Shown: piece by piece, positions 1 to 8,766 of the stretch
Position numbering within the stretch: position 1 is the first letter of the stretch
Layout of the letters: each line of letters begins with the position of its first letter
From: Tranzscheliella williamsii
Lineage: Eukaryota > Basidiomycota > Ustilaginomycetes > Ustilaginales > Ustilaginaceae
Direction of reading: 5' to 3'
Length of the DNA stretch: 16,719 nt
Assembly (NCBI GenBank): GCA_023212725.1
Contig: JALBYF010000129.1
Span: forward strand, 1-16,719
Notes under the pieces: generated by a model
Database searches by the model: none
What the model saw: only the letters and a program-made list of their open reading frames with translations
Told to the model about the DNA's origin: nothing
Translations under genes and position numbers: made by a program

Positions 1-77
1 CCCTAACCCTAACCCTAACCCTAACCCTAACCCTAACCCTAACCCTAACCCTAACCCTAACCCTAACCCTAACCCTA
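1..77. repeat. Telomere repeat array, CCCTAA strand
   Basis: Twelve uninterrupted CCCTAA units are followed by a final CCCTA. The C-rich strand reads 5'->3' from base 1, so the G-rich TTAGGG strand runs out of the window to the left. That is the correct polarity for a left chromosome end. TTAGGG is the telomere unit of many filamentous fungi, including smuts. The array may continue outside the window or be truncated by assembly. Confidence 0.98.
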
Positions 78-98
78 GACCCCAGACCCCAGACCCCA
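78..98. repeat. Variant telomere-like repeats
   Basis: Directly inside the perfect array are units of the form GACCCCA (TCTGGGG on the other strand), about three copies. They look like degenerate telomere units marking the telomere/subtelomere junction. Confidence 0.7.
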
Positions 99-343
99 AT
101 CCCCCTTAGTACACCATCAATAATGGTGTCCACCTTGCAAGAGTGTGTTAAGGACACTCTCCCATTCTTGTAAGCAAGTACAGCCTCGAACACACCTCTC
201 TACCTCTGGACGGAGCGTCCACGGCGGTCAGTCGATCTCAGAGTCACGTCGATTGGAGCCTCGCTCAAACCTTGCTTGTTGAGTCGATCGACTGCAACAC
301 AGCCAAATCACGACCACTCAGTCGATATCATTATCATATCGAC
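99..343. other. Telomere-adjacent non-coding stretch with hairpins
   Basis: No coding region is seen. Two 7-bp hairpins lie side by side: ACACCAT/ATGGTGT at 111-129, and AGAGTGT/ACACTCT at 140-160. The motif GTCGAT recurs from 229 to 343, including a 12-bp palindrome AGTCGATCGACT near 282-293 and an 8-bp inverted repeat GTCGATAT/ATATCGAC at 321-343. The 3' end of the decayed Myb/SANT-like frame overlaps the last bases. Confidence 0.55.
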
Positions 344-1368
344 CAGTGCTTGGGATCAGGTGCACGACCGCTGACACGTTGCTGCCCCTGACTCTTTGTC
401 GACGGAGTGGTGATGCAGCTGAAGCATCTGACGCGGTTGTGTTGTCTTAGTCAGTGCTGGCGGCTTCTCGGGCTGCATTCCATTCCTGCATGGTATGCAT
501 TGCCATGGTGCGCCCCGTCTCATGGTGAAGATGGGCGAGTTCGACAGCATCCCTTCGCTGTTGGTCTTGAGGACTAACACCATGTCATCAAGTGATATGT
601 CAGTTGTCAGCTTCGATATTGAGGAGGTTGGTGATCATCAGCAATAGCTCCGTTGGCCATTTGATGATGCCAGATGCTCTTGTAGTGAGAGCTTTGGCCC
701 AAGCATGAGCCTGTGAGATCTTGAGCCACTGTGACTTCAAGGCTCTTAAGCTTCACAGAGGTCTCAGGCATAGCTGCAGGACACGGTTCACATCCTCAAG
801 GACAAGCAGCCAACAATGCTTTTGGTCCTGTGAGTTGTCACCAGCAGGTGGACATTGAGCGTCCAAGGCACTTATGAGGATTTCACACTCTTCTTGGTCC
901 CAGTGAGGTCGAGTATTAGACTGAGAGCCATCCAGCACTGACGATGGGGTTGGAGATCCTTGTAATTGCATATACAGTGCAGGACTATATGGGAACCTGG
1001 GGAGCAGAGGCGGAAGCATGGATGGGCTAGGAGAAGGCAATGAATGATTGGTAACTACCAACAACTGGCTCTGCATGGTGTTCAGGGCACGTAGCTGCTC
1101 AGGGCGGAGGTTACCATTGAGATCAGCGTCCTCCGACAGCACTGTGCTAGCCTGGCGTGCTTGCTGTTGTGGGGCCCGCATAGCATCCATATTCGGGTCT
1201 GGATGTAGTGCTGCAGCGTTGATCTATGTAGTAGCAAACAAACTCTATTGCTTCCATGCCAAGATGGTGAACCCTGATTGTGAGCAGTGCCACTACCATC
1301 ACGACAGCACCACTCACAAATGTGACAGTTGAGCATTGATGATGACTAATGATTACAATTTTGATCAT
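318..1368 (-). pseudogene. Decayed Myb/SANT-like domain protein gene
   Basis: One minus-strand frame runs from about 1223 down to 318, broken by stops at 753-755, 600-602, 588-590, 585-587 and 447-449. Read through the first stop, it matches the Myb/SANT-like DNA-binding domain (PF12776 type). The pattern is a Trp-led acidic helix (HWDQEE), then a central Trp and VN, then LKSQW, then ALTTRASG followed by KW. The spacing between the central Trp and LKSQW fits the family only if nothing is spliced out, so the first stop is probably a true nonsense mutation. Upstream, a GTGAGT donor (1317) and a CTACATAG acceptor (1224) allow a 94-nt intron joined in phase to a short first exon starting with ATG at 1368. 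This first exon is weak. Myb/SANT-like domains of this kind occur in transposon-associated and domesticated DNA-binding proteins. The part beyond 600 is less certain. Confidence 0.6.
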
Positions 1369-1695
1369 GTGGATTACAAAAATTTGATCAGAGTTGGAAG
1401 CGAGTCAAGTCAGTGAGGTGAGTACTCGAAACTTCCACCTCACCCACTACCATCATCCCTAAGCGAGCTGCAAACCGAACCAAGTCGGTTCGCGCTCGAA
1501 ACCTCCCTAATGTTTGCATGCACAGCCGCGATGAGGAAATGTCCTCACGGTTCTCTCTACCACCTTGTCGATGTCGTTAAAGAATGGAACCGTAACCTCT
1601 CCTCCTTTGTTCCGCCCTCATCAGCTTTGCAGGTTTCGTAGTCAGTCGACCCTACAGCCCGGGTGGTGACGGGTTGTATCAAAGACTACGCCAAG
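1369..1695. other. Intergenic region, likely divergent promoter
   Basis: This lies between the decayed minus-strand gene and the plus-strand gene at 1696. An imperfect tandem duplication of about 21 bp (GATTACAA...GATCA at 1351 and 1372) sits at its left edge. The octamer CTCGAAAC occurs twice, at 1425 and 1495. No TATA box or RNA gene was recognised. Confidence 0.4.
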
Positions 1696-3336
1696 ATGTC
1701 AAATCCTCCCAAGTATGACAGATTTAAAGCATCTCCTTATCCTCCGCAACCTGGTCGGAAGCAAGTTTCGGCTCTGCGAAAGGACGAATACTCAGCAGTC
1801 TCTATGACAGAGGATGAAGAACCGCTCGAAACACTCACTGAGGATAGTACCGTGTTTCCAGCAACTCGGCGTCATATGGTAATGCACGGTATAACGTATA
1901 TCGACTACAAAGATGCGTCTCTGTCTTCACCCAGAATGCTTCTTGCGTATCTGAACAAGTCCCGGCCAACACATCCACCTCAATTTTCTCTACGCATCAC
2001 CGGCATCTCTTCTGAAGACGTGGAAAGTAGGGAGACGAAGCCCCCTTTTTCCTTCACGATACCACTTCCGCCACTTCACGTTGTGTCGCCAAATAAGGGA
2101 GTCATGTACTCACCACCTGACTCGGCCCCTAGACTTCGAGGGAAAACTTCGCTAAACAGACTTGTAGAGATTCACGAGTTTCGGCAGCGCGTCCTTCCTT
2201 CTACTGCTCCTCGTCCATTCATGACATCCGAAACAGAACAAGAACTGGCCCGCACATCAGTGGCGGGCCTGCGTACCAAGAATGGGAACGGAGACATCGT
2301 GCCGAGCTTACCTAGTGATCTTACTCACTTAACGCACGTGATGTCATTACACCCACCCTGGACACCCCAACATCTCATCGAAGAGGACGGCTTCGGGGCT
2401 GGGATGACTGCTGATCAAACTGAAGCTGATTTGGCCTCGTCAGAACTTCTGGCAAACCGGGGAACTATTCTCTCTTGCTTAGACGATTTTCTAGCTTCCA
2501 ATCAATGCGGCAATAGGGTACTGATTATCACGAACAGCATTTATGGATGGGATGTTCCCAGCATAAGTCGTTCAGTCAATGATTTACTTGCCACTGAAAG
2601 GCTGCTTTCCTCAACCAACCCACCTGGGCTTCTCAACGCTGGCAGTATGCTGAGTTCTGTCCACCTCAGTGTCGAACCTGTTCCACCGTCCCAGGTCCTT
2701 TGCTCTGCCAAGTCATCAGCCTTTCTTGTCACAGGATTGCTTCTTCGATTCGACACCAGAGTGCTGATGTTTCTGCTAATACCTGTTTCAATGTTCTTAC
2801 TCGCTTTCGTCATCGCCAATATTGAGGTAGCGATTATCAACGCTTTTGGGCTCATTGCAACAATAACGGTACTCTCTCTTTACGTATCTATTTCGGCCAT
2901 CTTACTTGTGGCGCAGAAAGACGTTCGTGTCCATGACACGGTTGGTTTCGCATGGCCAATCAAGAGCTGGGAAAGGCTTCCGGACTGCCCAGCCTCCTAT
3001 TCACGGGATGAGGTGATATCGCACCTGCATCAAATCGAGCACGGAGCGCTACGACATCCCACCTTAATTACGCTGTTCACTTCCACCTCTACGCTTTCCC
3101 GGGACGAGTATCCCGCCAGCAAACTTTGTCTACAGCGCCGATTTGATGGTTGGTACATCCTTAAGGGGTGGAGGGAGGGCGATTTTGTAGCTCTCCACAA
3201 GGATCGCATCATCGATGCAGTCAAGACAAAGCGCAACGGTGATCTGACGCATGAAGTCAACAGCGATTTTCGTCGTCAACGCCGCGCGGCTGCTACCTGT
3301 CAACTCGACCGGGACGATGACACCGGCTTGGATTAG
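1696..3336 (+). CDS. Uncharacterised protein with two membrane segments
   Basis: This is an uninterrupted 546-residue frame. The first ATG is at 1696 in a good context (GCCAAGATG). The open frame reaches further upstream only through GTG codons. No signal peptide is visible. The N-terminal part (about residues 1-350) is polar and Ser/Pro-rich, with an acidic patch TEDEEP. Two adjacent hydrophobic segments follow at about 356-374 and 378-405. A 140-residue charged C-terminal tail ends in RRQRRAAA and an acidic stretch. A helical hairpin would place both large soluble parts on the same side of a membrane. I do not recognise the family or any catalytic motif. It may be a lineage-restricted smut membrane protein; its subtelomeric position fits a fast-evolving family. 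The frame is intact and long, so it is probably a real gene. Confidence 0.75.
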   Translation: MSNPPKYDRFKASPYPPQPGRKQVSALRKDEYSAVSMTEDEEPLETLTEDSTVFPATRRHMVMHGITYIDYKDASLSSPRMLLAYLNKSRPTHPPQFSLRITGISSEDVESRETKPPFSFTIPLPPLHVVSPNKGVMYSPPDSAPRLRGKTSLNRLVEIHEFRQRVLPSTAPRPFMTSETEQELARTSVAGLRTKNGNGDIVPSLPSDLTHLTHVMSLHPPWTPQHLIEEDGFGAGMTADQTEADLASSELLANRGTILSCLDDFLASNQCGNRVLIITNSIYGWDVPSISRSVNDLLATERLLSSTNPPGLLNAGSMLSSVHLSVEPVPPSQVLCSAKSSAFLVTGLLLRFDTRVLMFLLIPVSMFLLAFVIANIEVAIINAFGLIATITVLSLYVSISAILLVAQKDVRVHDTVGFAWPIKSWERLPDCPASYSRDEVISHLHQIEHGALRHPTLITLFTSTSTLSRDEYPASKLCLQRRFDGWYILKGWREGDFVALHKDRIIDAVKTKRNGDLTHEVNSDFRRQRRAAATCQLDRDDDTGLD

Positions 3337-3873
3337 TTAATATCTGTCGATCTTGACCAGGCAGAAGCAAATTAGCGCTGTTAAGAGCATTGCAAGATCT
3401 TTGAGCTACTCGCCGGCCGTCCATTTAATACAGCTCGCGGTTGCTGTTATGAAGAGAGCACTGATGCTACCAAAATGCACGTTCACCATTTCTACCCACT
3501 TTTCGACAGACTACTCCTCAAACCTCTCAACCATACTATCGGTCAGCCAAAGACTAGCCAGAGTCTTAACCTCCTATTTCTACACTCGAGCTGATCACCA
3601 GCCATCAGAAATTGACGCTAAGAGATGTTCATGGCTGAGCCGATGGCATTGACCAACAATAACCGGAGCTGCGGAAATGCATCAGGACCCAAATCTCATT
3701 TCGTACACCTTTTGCTCTTGGGGTTAAATGCTTGCCATGTTTTTCTCAACCCCCGAGATTGACGACTTGGATCTAAAAGCCATTGTAGACTATCTTTCAC
3801 TGCCCATGCATAGGCTGTCAAGCGTCCGTCAGGCCAATCTACGTCTCGGCGCACGCAGAGAGAGCAGTCATAT

Positions 3874-3881
3874 TATATATA
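3874..3881 (+). promoter_or_regulatory. Candidate TATA box
   Basis: TATATATA sits in an otherwise GC-rich region. The next plus-strand gene starts at 4393, so if this is its promoter the leader is about 480 nt long or contains an intron. The distance makes the assignment uncertain. Confidence 0.35.
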
Positions 3882-3990
3882 GTATTGTAAGGGCAGACAG
3901 AGGATGGTTTGCGCAAACGGAGCCCGATGCATTTGGGCTCGGCTCCCAGGCTCCCAGGCCGCCGTAAGCGGGGCGTGGTCGAGCGCAACA

Positions 3991-4035
3991 GGGAGCGGGA
4001 AAGGGAGGGATCGGGCGGGCGGACGGGTGGACGGG
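3991..4035 (+). other. G-quadruplex-type G-run cluster
   Basis: Eight GGG tracts lie within 45 bases (3991, 3997, 4003, 4007, 4013, 4017, 4025, 4033) with short loops of 1-5 bases. This meets the usual intramolecular G4 pattern on the plus (coding) strand. It lies upstream of the hydrolase start and downstream of the candidate TATA box, so it might be transcribed in the leader. Confidence 0.6.
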
Positions 4036-4392
4036 CAGGCAAAACAGCGAGATCGGAGCCTATCGGCGATGGCAGGAGCAAATGAGATGAGAGGCGAAAG
4101 GGAAGAGGAGCGAGGCTCGCGCTAGAGTGATGCGAAAGCCGGGGAAGAGAGCTGTGCGCCTGTGCACGCAACGCTAGCATCACGTGCCTGATAGTTGCAT
4201 GAATCTGCATGCACCAACAACTCCTCTCCATCTCCCCTCGATGAGTGCGCCAGAGGTTTGCCCATGTGTACATACCGCTATGCAGTCGAGTGCCTGCTTC
4301 CCCGGTGCATCGGCTCTCGCCTTTGCCAACGCCAACATCAACGCCATTCTGTAGCACTGCTTCCGTGATGCTAAGCGTGTCTTGACCTCGTG

Positions 4393-5724
4393 ATGATGGA
4401 GCCAAACCTCTACCTTTCCCAAGTCCGCTTTCACCAGTCTATTCGTTGTCCTCGCACCGGTTCGCGCGTCACGTTTGCTGTTTGTGGCGATGGTTGGGAT
4501 CCTGCTCTGACGCGCTACTATCCCAGCGATTCTCGCCCTGCTTACCAACACACGGGTACGCTGGTGCTCTTCCTCCTTCCCTCGGGCTGCTCCAGATACA
4601 TTGGCATCCTTCTCGATGGCATTGCACGCAAACATGGCGTTTCTTTCCTGGCCATCGACCGTCCTGGTTGCGGAGGCACGCCCATGTGTCCCCTCGAACG
4701 ACGGCTCGACATGTCCACGCAACAGACTGTGAGCGTTCTCGAGTCTCTCCAGCTTCAGAATACCCATCAGCCTCTACTTCATCTGTTGAGCCACTCAGCA
4801 GGTTGGTTCTACTCGCTAGCACTCCTCGAAGCTGCTCCCCAATTCTTCGGAAAGCAAGGTTCACCTACTCGTTGCGTCTTCTCATCGCCCTTCGTCCCCA
4901 CTCACCTCTCTTCCAACACTTTACTCTCCCTGTTACCCAAGGGTATAGTATCGCTTGCTCCAGCTGTGTTTCCAGTCTTCTCACGCACCATAGGCTGGTC
5001 GACAGGCGTAACAGAGGACCTTGTCCAGATCAGCAAGGGCCTCGTCTGCTTCGCAGAAACTGAGCTGGACTCTCGAACCACCCAAGACAGGCGGCAGGAG
5101 CAAGAGCGCAAGAACCGGCAAATACGTCTACGCAGTCAGCAAAAGCATCCAAATGCGCGCTTTCACCCTCCCTACACCTCGCATCTCGACCTCGGCCTCG
5201 AGGCGTGGAAAGCGCCCGGCCACAACCGTCATCGCACTCAGAGCCGCACTAGCCCGCCTCTCCATCCTGGCACCCTGCGCCCGCTCCATTCTGGCCAAGA
5301 TCTACTTTCCGACTACTTTGCAGCGGAACGTTGTGTCGAGGGGCTGACGCAGGATTACCTACTCTGCCTCGGCAAAGCCCCCGGCCTGGACAACGAGGCC
5401 CTCGCTCGTTGGACTCTGCAGAAACTGGACGCGGCTGCTCAGCTTTGTTCCTCCCGGTCTGGCGCGGCATTGCAGCTAGTTATTGTTTCGGGCGATCAGG
5501 ACGCCATCACGCCGCTGCAGGGCCGCCGGTATCTAGCCTCCATTCTCTCACGACCCCAGGTCGCTGAACACCTTATTTGGCAGGAGTGGATCATGGCAGA
5601 AGGCGGACATGATGCCACCTTAAGCTCGACAGAGGTCATGGACGATGTATTCCACTACCTCGCCAATTCCCGCATTGCCCCTACGCAGCCTGGTGGGCTT
5701 CACGACGAGCATCTCATCCGGTGA
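4393..5724 (+). CDS. Alpha/beta hydrolase fold protein
   Basis: This is a 443-residue frame from the first ATG (4393); the open frame extends upstream only through a GTG. The features are those of an AB_hydrolase_1 protein. A beta-strand FLAIDRPGCGGT at about 86-96 is the usual D-R-P-G-x-G turn. The nucleophile elbow is SHSAG at 133-137, with Ser135 predicted catalytic and the first Gly of GxSxG replaced by Ser. The acid strand is VIVSGDQD with Asp368 or Asp370, and the final EGGHD carries His406. No signal peptide is seen, so it is probably intracellular. The substrate is unknown. Residues about 222-300 are polar, rich in Arg/Gln/His and unlike the fold on either side. They form either a disordered cap insert or a frame problem (see findings). 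The gene converges with the MFS gene downstream. Confidence 0.8.
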   Translation: MMEPNLYLSQVRFHQSIRCPRTGSRVTFAVCGDGWDPALTRYYPSDSRPAYQHTGTLVLFLLPSGCSRYIGILLDGIARKHGVSFLAIDRPGCGGTPMCPLERRLDMSTQQTVSVLESLQLQNTHQPLLHLLSHSAGWFYSLALLEAAPQFFGKQGSPTRCVFSSPFVPTHLSSNTLLSLLPKGIVSLAPAVFPVFSRTIGWSTGVTEDLVQISKGLVCFAETELDSRTTQDRRQEQERKNRQIRLRSQQKHPNARFHPPYTSHLDLGLEAWKAPGHNRHRTQSRTSPPLHPGTLRPLHSGQDLLSDYFAAERCVEGLTQDYLLCLGKAPGLDNEALARWTLQKLDAAAQLCSSRSGAALQLVIVSGDQDAITPLQGRRYLASILSRPQVAEHLIWQEWIMAEGGHDATLSSTEVMDDVFHYLANSRIAPTQPGGLHDEHLIR

Positions 5725-6546
5725 GCCTAGCGCCACGCACCTTCTTGCCCATCAAAGTCATCCCGACCTGGCCTACGACGGATAATTGAAGCGGAAGTTT
5801 CTTTCTGGATATGAACAGAAAACTGGACGAAGCGTCTCCCGGTTCACTTTCTCTGACCAGCATAGTGGACAATTGCACAGCCAAAAACGCGACAATGCGG
5901 CTCTCCATGGCAAGCTCATCTCTCATTACCTCCTCTTGTCGTGGCAAATGCTTGCTTGGGAAAGGTCTCGACGCAGGCTGTGCAAGGTTACGTCGGGACG
6001 TGCTTACACCGCATGCCTGAAGTGTCCGTCAAATCGAGGCAGCACCATAAACCGGCTCGGGTTCGGATGGTCGTATGAGATCGACCCCATTGTGCTGAGC
6101 TGTGTTAGTTGGTATCGGTAAGGCACGTATTGGCCGAGGATACCACCGCGTCGTACGGCGAGTGGCATGCTTACAGGACTTATCAGTGGTGGGTTGGGGG
6201 TAGACTCGATGCCGGCATAGCTACAGACGCTCTTGCCGTCGCGCACACACACGCTCTCGCCCTCGCGCACACAAGTGTTTACTGAACGCCTCCGCAGATG
6301 CCTAGCACGTGGAATTTGGCATGCGGCACTGCGAGATGGGACAGCACCCTCGTTGCCGGTTGCGTAGGCACTCCTCTGCATCCCAGAGGCTCTTCTTTGC
6401 CACCCAAACGACGACAACACAAGTCGGTCTCATGCGAGAAATGGAAGCGCGATGACGACTAGATACCGAAATGATATAGTTACAGCAACAGAGCGACAGA
6501 ACGAGGCGAGGGGCTAGAGCTAAGGTAGCACGAGGGCGGCGGAGGA
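5725..6546. other. Intergenic region between convergent genes
   Basis: It holds the 3' ends of the plus-strand hydrolase and the minus-strand transporter. A small direct repeat is visible at about 6240-6272, where GCGCACACA occurs twice around CGCTCTCGCCCTC. A 69-codon ATG frame at 5811-6020 has no recognisable features. Nothing else is supported. Confidence 0.45.
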
Positions 6547-8271
6547 CTACGCGTCCTGCGTGAGAACGTGTAGGTCTTCTTCTTCGGACATCTTTTCGTC
6601 CTTGTGATCCGTCTGCGAGAGGGCCTGAGAGGTGGTGTAGACGGACTGCTGCTGGAGGTAGAGCTCGGCCTTGGTCGTCTTGAACTTGCGTGCGGGGACC
6701 TTGTGGGCGAAAAGCTCGTCGATCTCTGCATACGTCCGGTCCTTGGTCTCGGGCAGGTGGAAGAAAAGGAAGACACCGATCAGACTGCAGGTTCCGAGGT
6801 AGAGGAACGCCCCCTTGGCGCCCCAGTTCCAGGCGTCTGCCGAGAGCATCCGCGGCGTCAGCGTGTTGGTGATCAGCCCGGTCAAGACATACGACAGCCG
6901 CGCAAGCACGATCGACTTGGCTCGCAGCCGACTGGACGGCACCTCGGCAACGATCGTGTAGCAGACCGGCCCAATGGTAAGGTTGTAGGCCAGCGCAAAC
7001 GTGATCAACAACGACCCGATGGCCCAGGAGATCGAAGTGCTGTTGAAGAATCCTAGCACGGCGATCAGGAGCAGATGCAGGCAGCAACCAACAATGCCGA
7101 GCAGGTAGATTGTCCGACGTCCCATGATGCGCATCAGGAACCAAGAGCAGCAGGTGCCGATCATGTAGGTGGTGTTCATGATGATATTAAGATTGAAAGA
7201 GTTGTTCTGGCTCAATCCTGCCCGCCTGTAGAATGTCACTGCGTAGCTCATCAGCGGATTGCCGCACCACCACTGGAGCGAATAGGCGACGCAGACAATC
7301 ATCGTCCGGCGCAGCGAGGTGCCCTTGAAGCACTCGAGGTACGAAGCGCCCTCCTGCTCGGCCTTTTCGAGCGCGTTGGTGTGCGCCATGAAATCAATCT
7401 GGTTGTCAATGTGCTGCTCGCCTTCGCAGTTTTCCTTGGTCTGCATACTTCGGAGCGATTGCTTGGCTTGGTCTATCCGGCCGTGTCGCACCAAATACCA
7501 GGGTGATTCAGGAGCAAAGTAGGCGACAAAGAAGAGCGGCACCGGCCAGATCCATTGGAGCGCAAATGGCAACCGCCACGCCCACTGGCCCTGCATGTTG
7601 AGCGTTGCTCGCACGACAATCGAGCTGAGAAAGATGCCCAGGCCCCAGCAGAAGCAGACATACGAGGTCATGTAGGGTCGCAGCATCACGGGGCAGATCT
7701 CGGCGGCGTAGGCGGTGGTGAGTGTCTGGAAGACGCCCCAGGGAATGCCCATCAGAACTTCCCCCACCGAGAGCTGCGGAAGTGTCTGAGAGAATACGGG
7801 TGTAAAGATGGTGGCGGCCATAAACAGCATGGAGAGCATATACGTTTTCCGGTAGCCAATTCGATCCGAGCCCAGGGCCGAAAGGCCAAGGCCAATCACC
7901 TCGCCGCACAGTGCGCTGTTGCTGAGTCCTGTCTGCCATGGAGCGGGGATGACCTTTTCTCCACTGGCCAGCACCGTACCGAAGCGGTCGATGAACGAGT
8001 TGGAGCCGAAAAAGCTGTTGATGACAACAACGTCGTAGCCTTCCATCACCAGCGCGGTCGAGATACCGATGCTCCAGAGCGCCGCTTTCCAGTGCTTTCG
8101 GAAGGCGCGCACGACGCCAAGGTCTTGCTGGTCGTACATGGCAGCGGCTCGGGCACCGGCGACCACCTTTTCGTAGTCGGCTCCGAGCTCGGTTCTCATC
8201 CGCTGGTCTTCCTCCTTGTCGATGTGAAGCACATCCTGGGCCTCAAGGCCGCGGTGGTCAGGCTGCGTCAT
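6547..8271 (-). CDS. MFS sugar:H+ symporter, maltose/alpha-glucoside permease-like
   Basis: This 574-residue intronless frame has its ATG at 8269-8271. It has the signatures of the sugar porter family (PF00083) at the plasma membrane. The loop 2-3 motif GSDRIGYR is at 134-141, PESPWYL at 254-260 after helix 6, GRR at 384-386, EVPSSRLRAKS at 443-453, and PETKDRTYAEIDELF at 507-521 after helix 12. About twelve hydrophobic segments lie between residues 62 and 505, with a charged central loop at about 262-320. The long soluble N-terminus and C-terminus resemble fungal alpha-glucoside/maltose permeases, but substrate cannot be read from sequence. It is divergent from the secreted glycoside hydrolase at 9223 and shares its promoter region. 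That suggests import of the oligosaccharide or sugar released by the enzyme. Confidence 0.92.
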   Translation of the reverse strand: MTQPDHRGLEAQDVLHIDKEEDQRMRTELGADYEKVVAGARAAAMYDQQDLGVVRAFRKHWKAALWSIGISTALVMEGYDVVVINSFFGSNSFIDRFGTVLASGEKVIPAPWQTGLSNSALCGEVIGLGLSALGSDRIGYRKTYMLSMLFMAATIFTPVFSQTLPQLSVGEVLMGIPWGVFQTLTTAYAAEICPVMLRPYMTSYVCFCWGLGIFLSSIVVRATLNMQGQWAWRLPFALQWIWPVPLFFVAYFAPESPWYLVRHGRIDQAKQSLRSMQTKENCEGEQHIDNQIDFMAHTNALEKAEQEGASYLECFKGTSLRRTMIVCVAYSLQWWCGNPLMSYAVTFYRRAGLSQNNSFNLNIIMNTTYMIGTCCSWFLMRIMGRRTIYLLGIVGCCLHLLLIAVLGFFNSTSISWAIGSLLITFALAYNLTIGPVCYTIVAEVPSSRLRAKSIVLARLSYVLTGLITNTLTPRMLSADAWNWGAKGAFLYLGTCSLIGVFLFFHLPETKDRTYAEIDELFAHKVPARKFKTTKAELYLQQQSVYTTSQALSQTDHKDEKMSEEEDLHVLTQDA

Positions 8272-8444
8272 GCTGAACTACAACAACAGTGATGCTGACG
8301 ATGGATCCCAAGGTGGCGATAAAGGCGGACGGTAGCTTAACCTATTGTCTTTCCGCTAAGATGCACAGGGGAGCTGGTGCTAGGATGGGTCGAGAGCACT
8401 GAGGTGAGGTGGGGGAGAAAGGGCATATCAACTAAAGGCTACCA

Positions 8445-8451
8445 TATATAG
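8445..8451 (-). promoter_or_regulatory. TATA box, transporter promoter
   Basis: TATATAG on the plus strand reads CTATATA on the minus strand. It sits about 175 bp upstream of the transporter ATG, a plausible core-promoter distance in fungi. Confidence 0.5.
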
Positions 8452-8663
8452 CGAGTGACAGCAATCGGAGCGGGCAAGAGTGTGGGGTGCGGGGCGAGCA
8501 GTGGGGAAGGTTTCGCATCAGTCGCAGGAACAGAGAAACGGCTGGCCACGAGTTGCAAACACGGCATCCGCCTCAAGAATCAAGCATGCTAAGGGAACAA
8601 CTACTGCGCAAACACCGCTCGCTCACAACTATCCATATGCTCTCACTGCCTGGACTCAGAGAT

Positions 8664-8766
8664 AGCCGAAGCTTCGGCCGGCAGTCTCGAGACAGAGAAA
8701 GCCGAAGCACGGCCGCCGTCTCGAGACTGGCGGGGGCTGAAGCGTGAGACTGGCGGCAGCCGAAGC
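8664..8766. repeat. Degenerate ~36-bp tandem repeat in divergent promoter
   Basis: The core AGCCGAAGC occurs at 8664, 8700 and 8758, and a variant GCTGAAGC at 8736. The first two units also share a CGGCCG block and the 10-bp palindrome GTCTCGAGAC (8684-8693 and 8718-8727). The third unit keeps the flanking GAGACTGGCGG but has lost about 12 bp between. Repeated palindromes and CGG triplets in a promoter are what one expects of a cluster of binding sites for dimeric zinc-cluster or bHLH-type factors. No factor can be named. Confidence 0.65.

Larger units (their letters stand above)
3337..4392. other. Intergenic region, 1.06 kb
   Basis: No convincing gene is seen. Short frames here either start at non-ATG codons or have no protein-like composition. 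The left half is plain AT/GC-mixed sequence. A TATA box lies at 3874-3881. A G-rich stretch (about 3970-4035) and a purine-rich stretch (to about 4150) follow, up to the hydrolase start. The right half is therefore probably the promoter and 5' leader of the hydrolase gene. Confidence 0.5.

Noticed and set aside
356..583. Minus-strand 75-codon frame near the telomere
   Set aside because: It lies in a different frame from the Myb/SANT-like relic, and its composition looks less protein-like than the relic frame across the same bases.
1663..1695. Upstream GTG start extending the 1696 gene by 11 residues
   Set aside because: Eukaryotic starts are ATG; the first ATG at 1696 has a good context. The same applies to GTG at 4390 and 11719.
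3353..3652. 99-codon plus-strand frame
   Set aside because: It starts at TTG, has no early ATG, and shows no motif or domain.
3728..3967. 79-codon ATG frame upstream of the hydrolase
   Set aside because: It runs across the TATA box into the G-rich leader region and has no recognisable features.
3839..4405. 188-codon minus-strand frame opposite the G-rich region
   Set aside because: It begins at a TTG codon and is Pro/Arg/Ser-rich because it is antisense to a G-rich tract.
5811..6020. 69-codon ATG frame between convergent genes
   Set aside because: There is no signal peptide, motif or promoter; the length is expected by chance in a GC-rich region.
6302..7144. 280-codon minus-strand frame overlapping the transporter 3' half
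   Set aside because: It is a shifted frame of the transporter gene; the transporter frame carries all family motifs.
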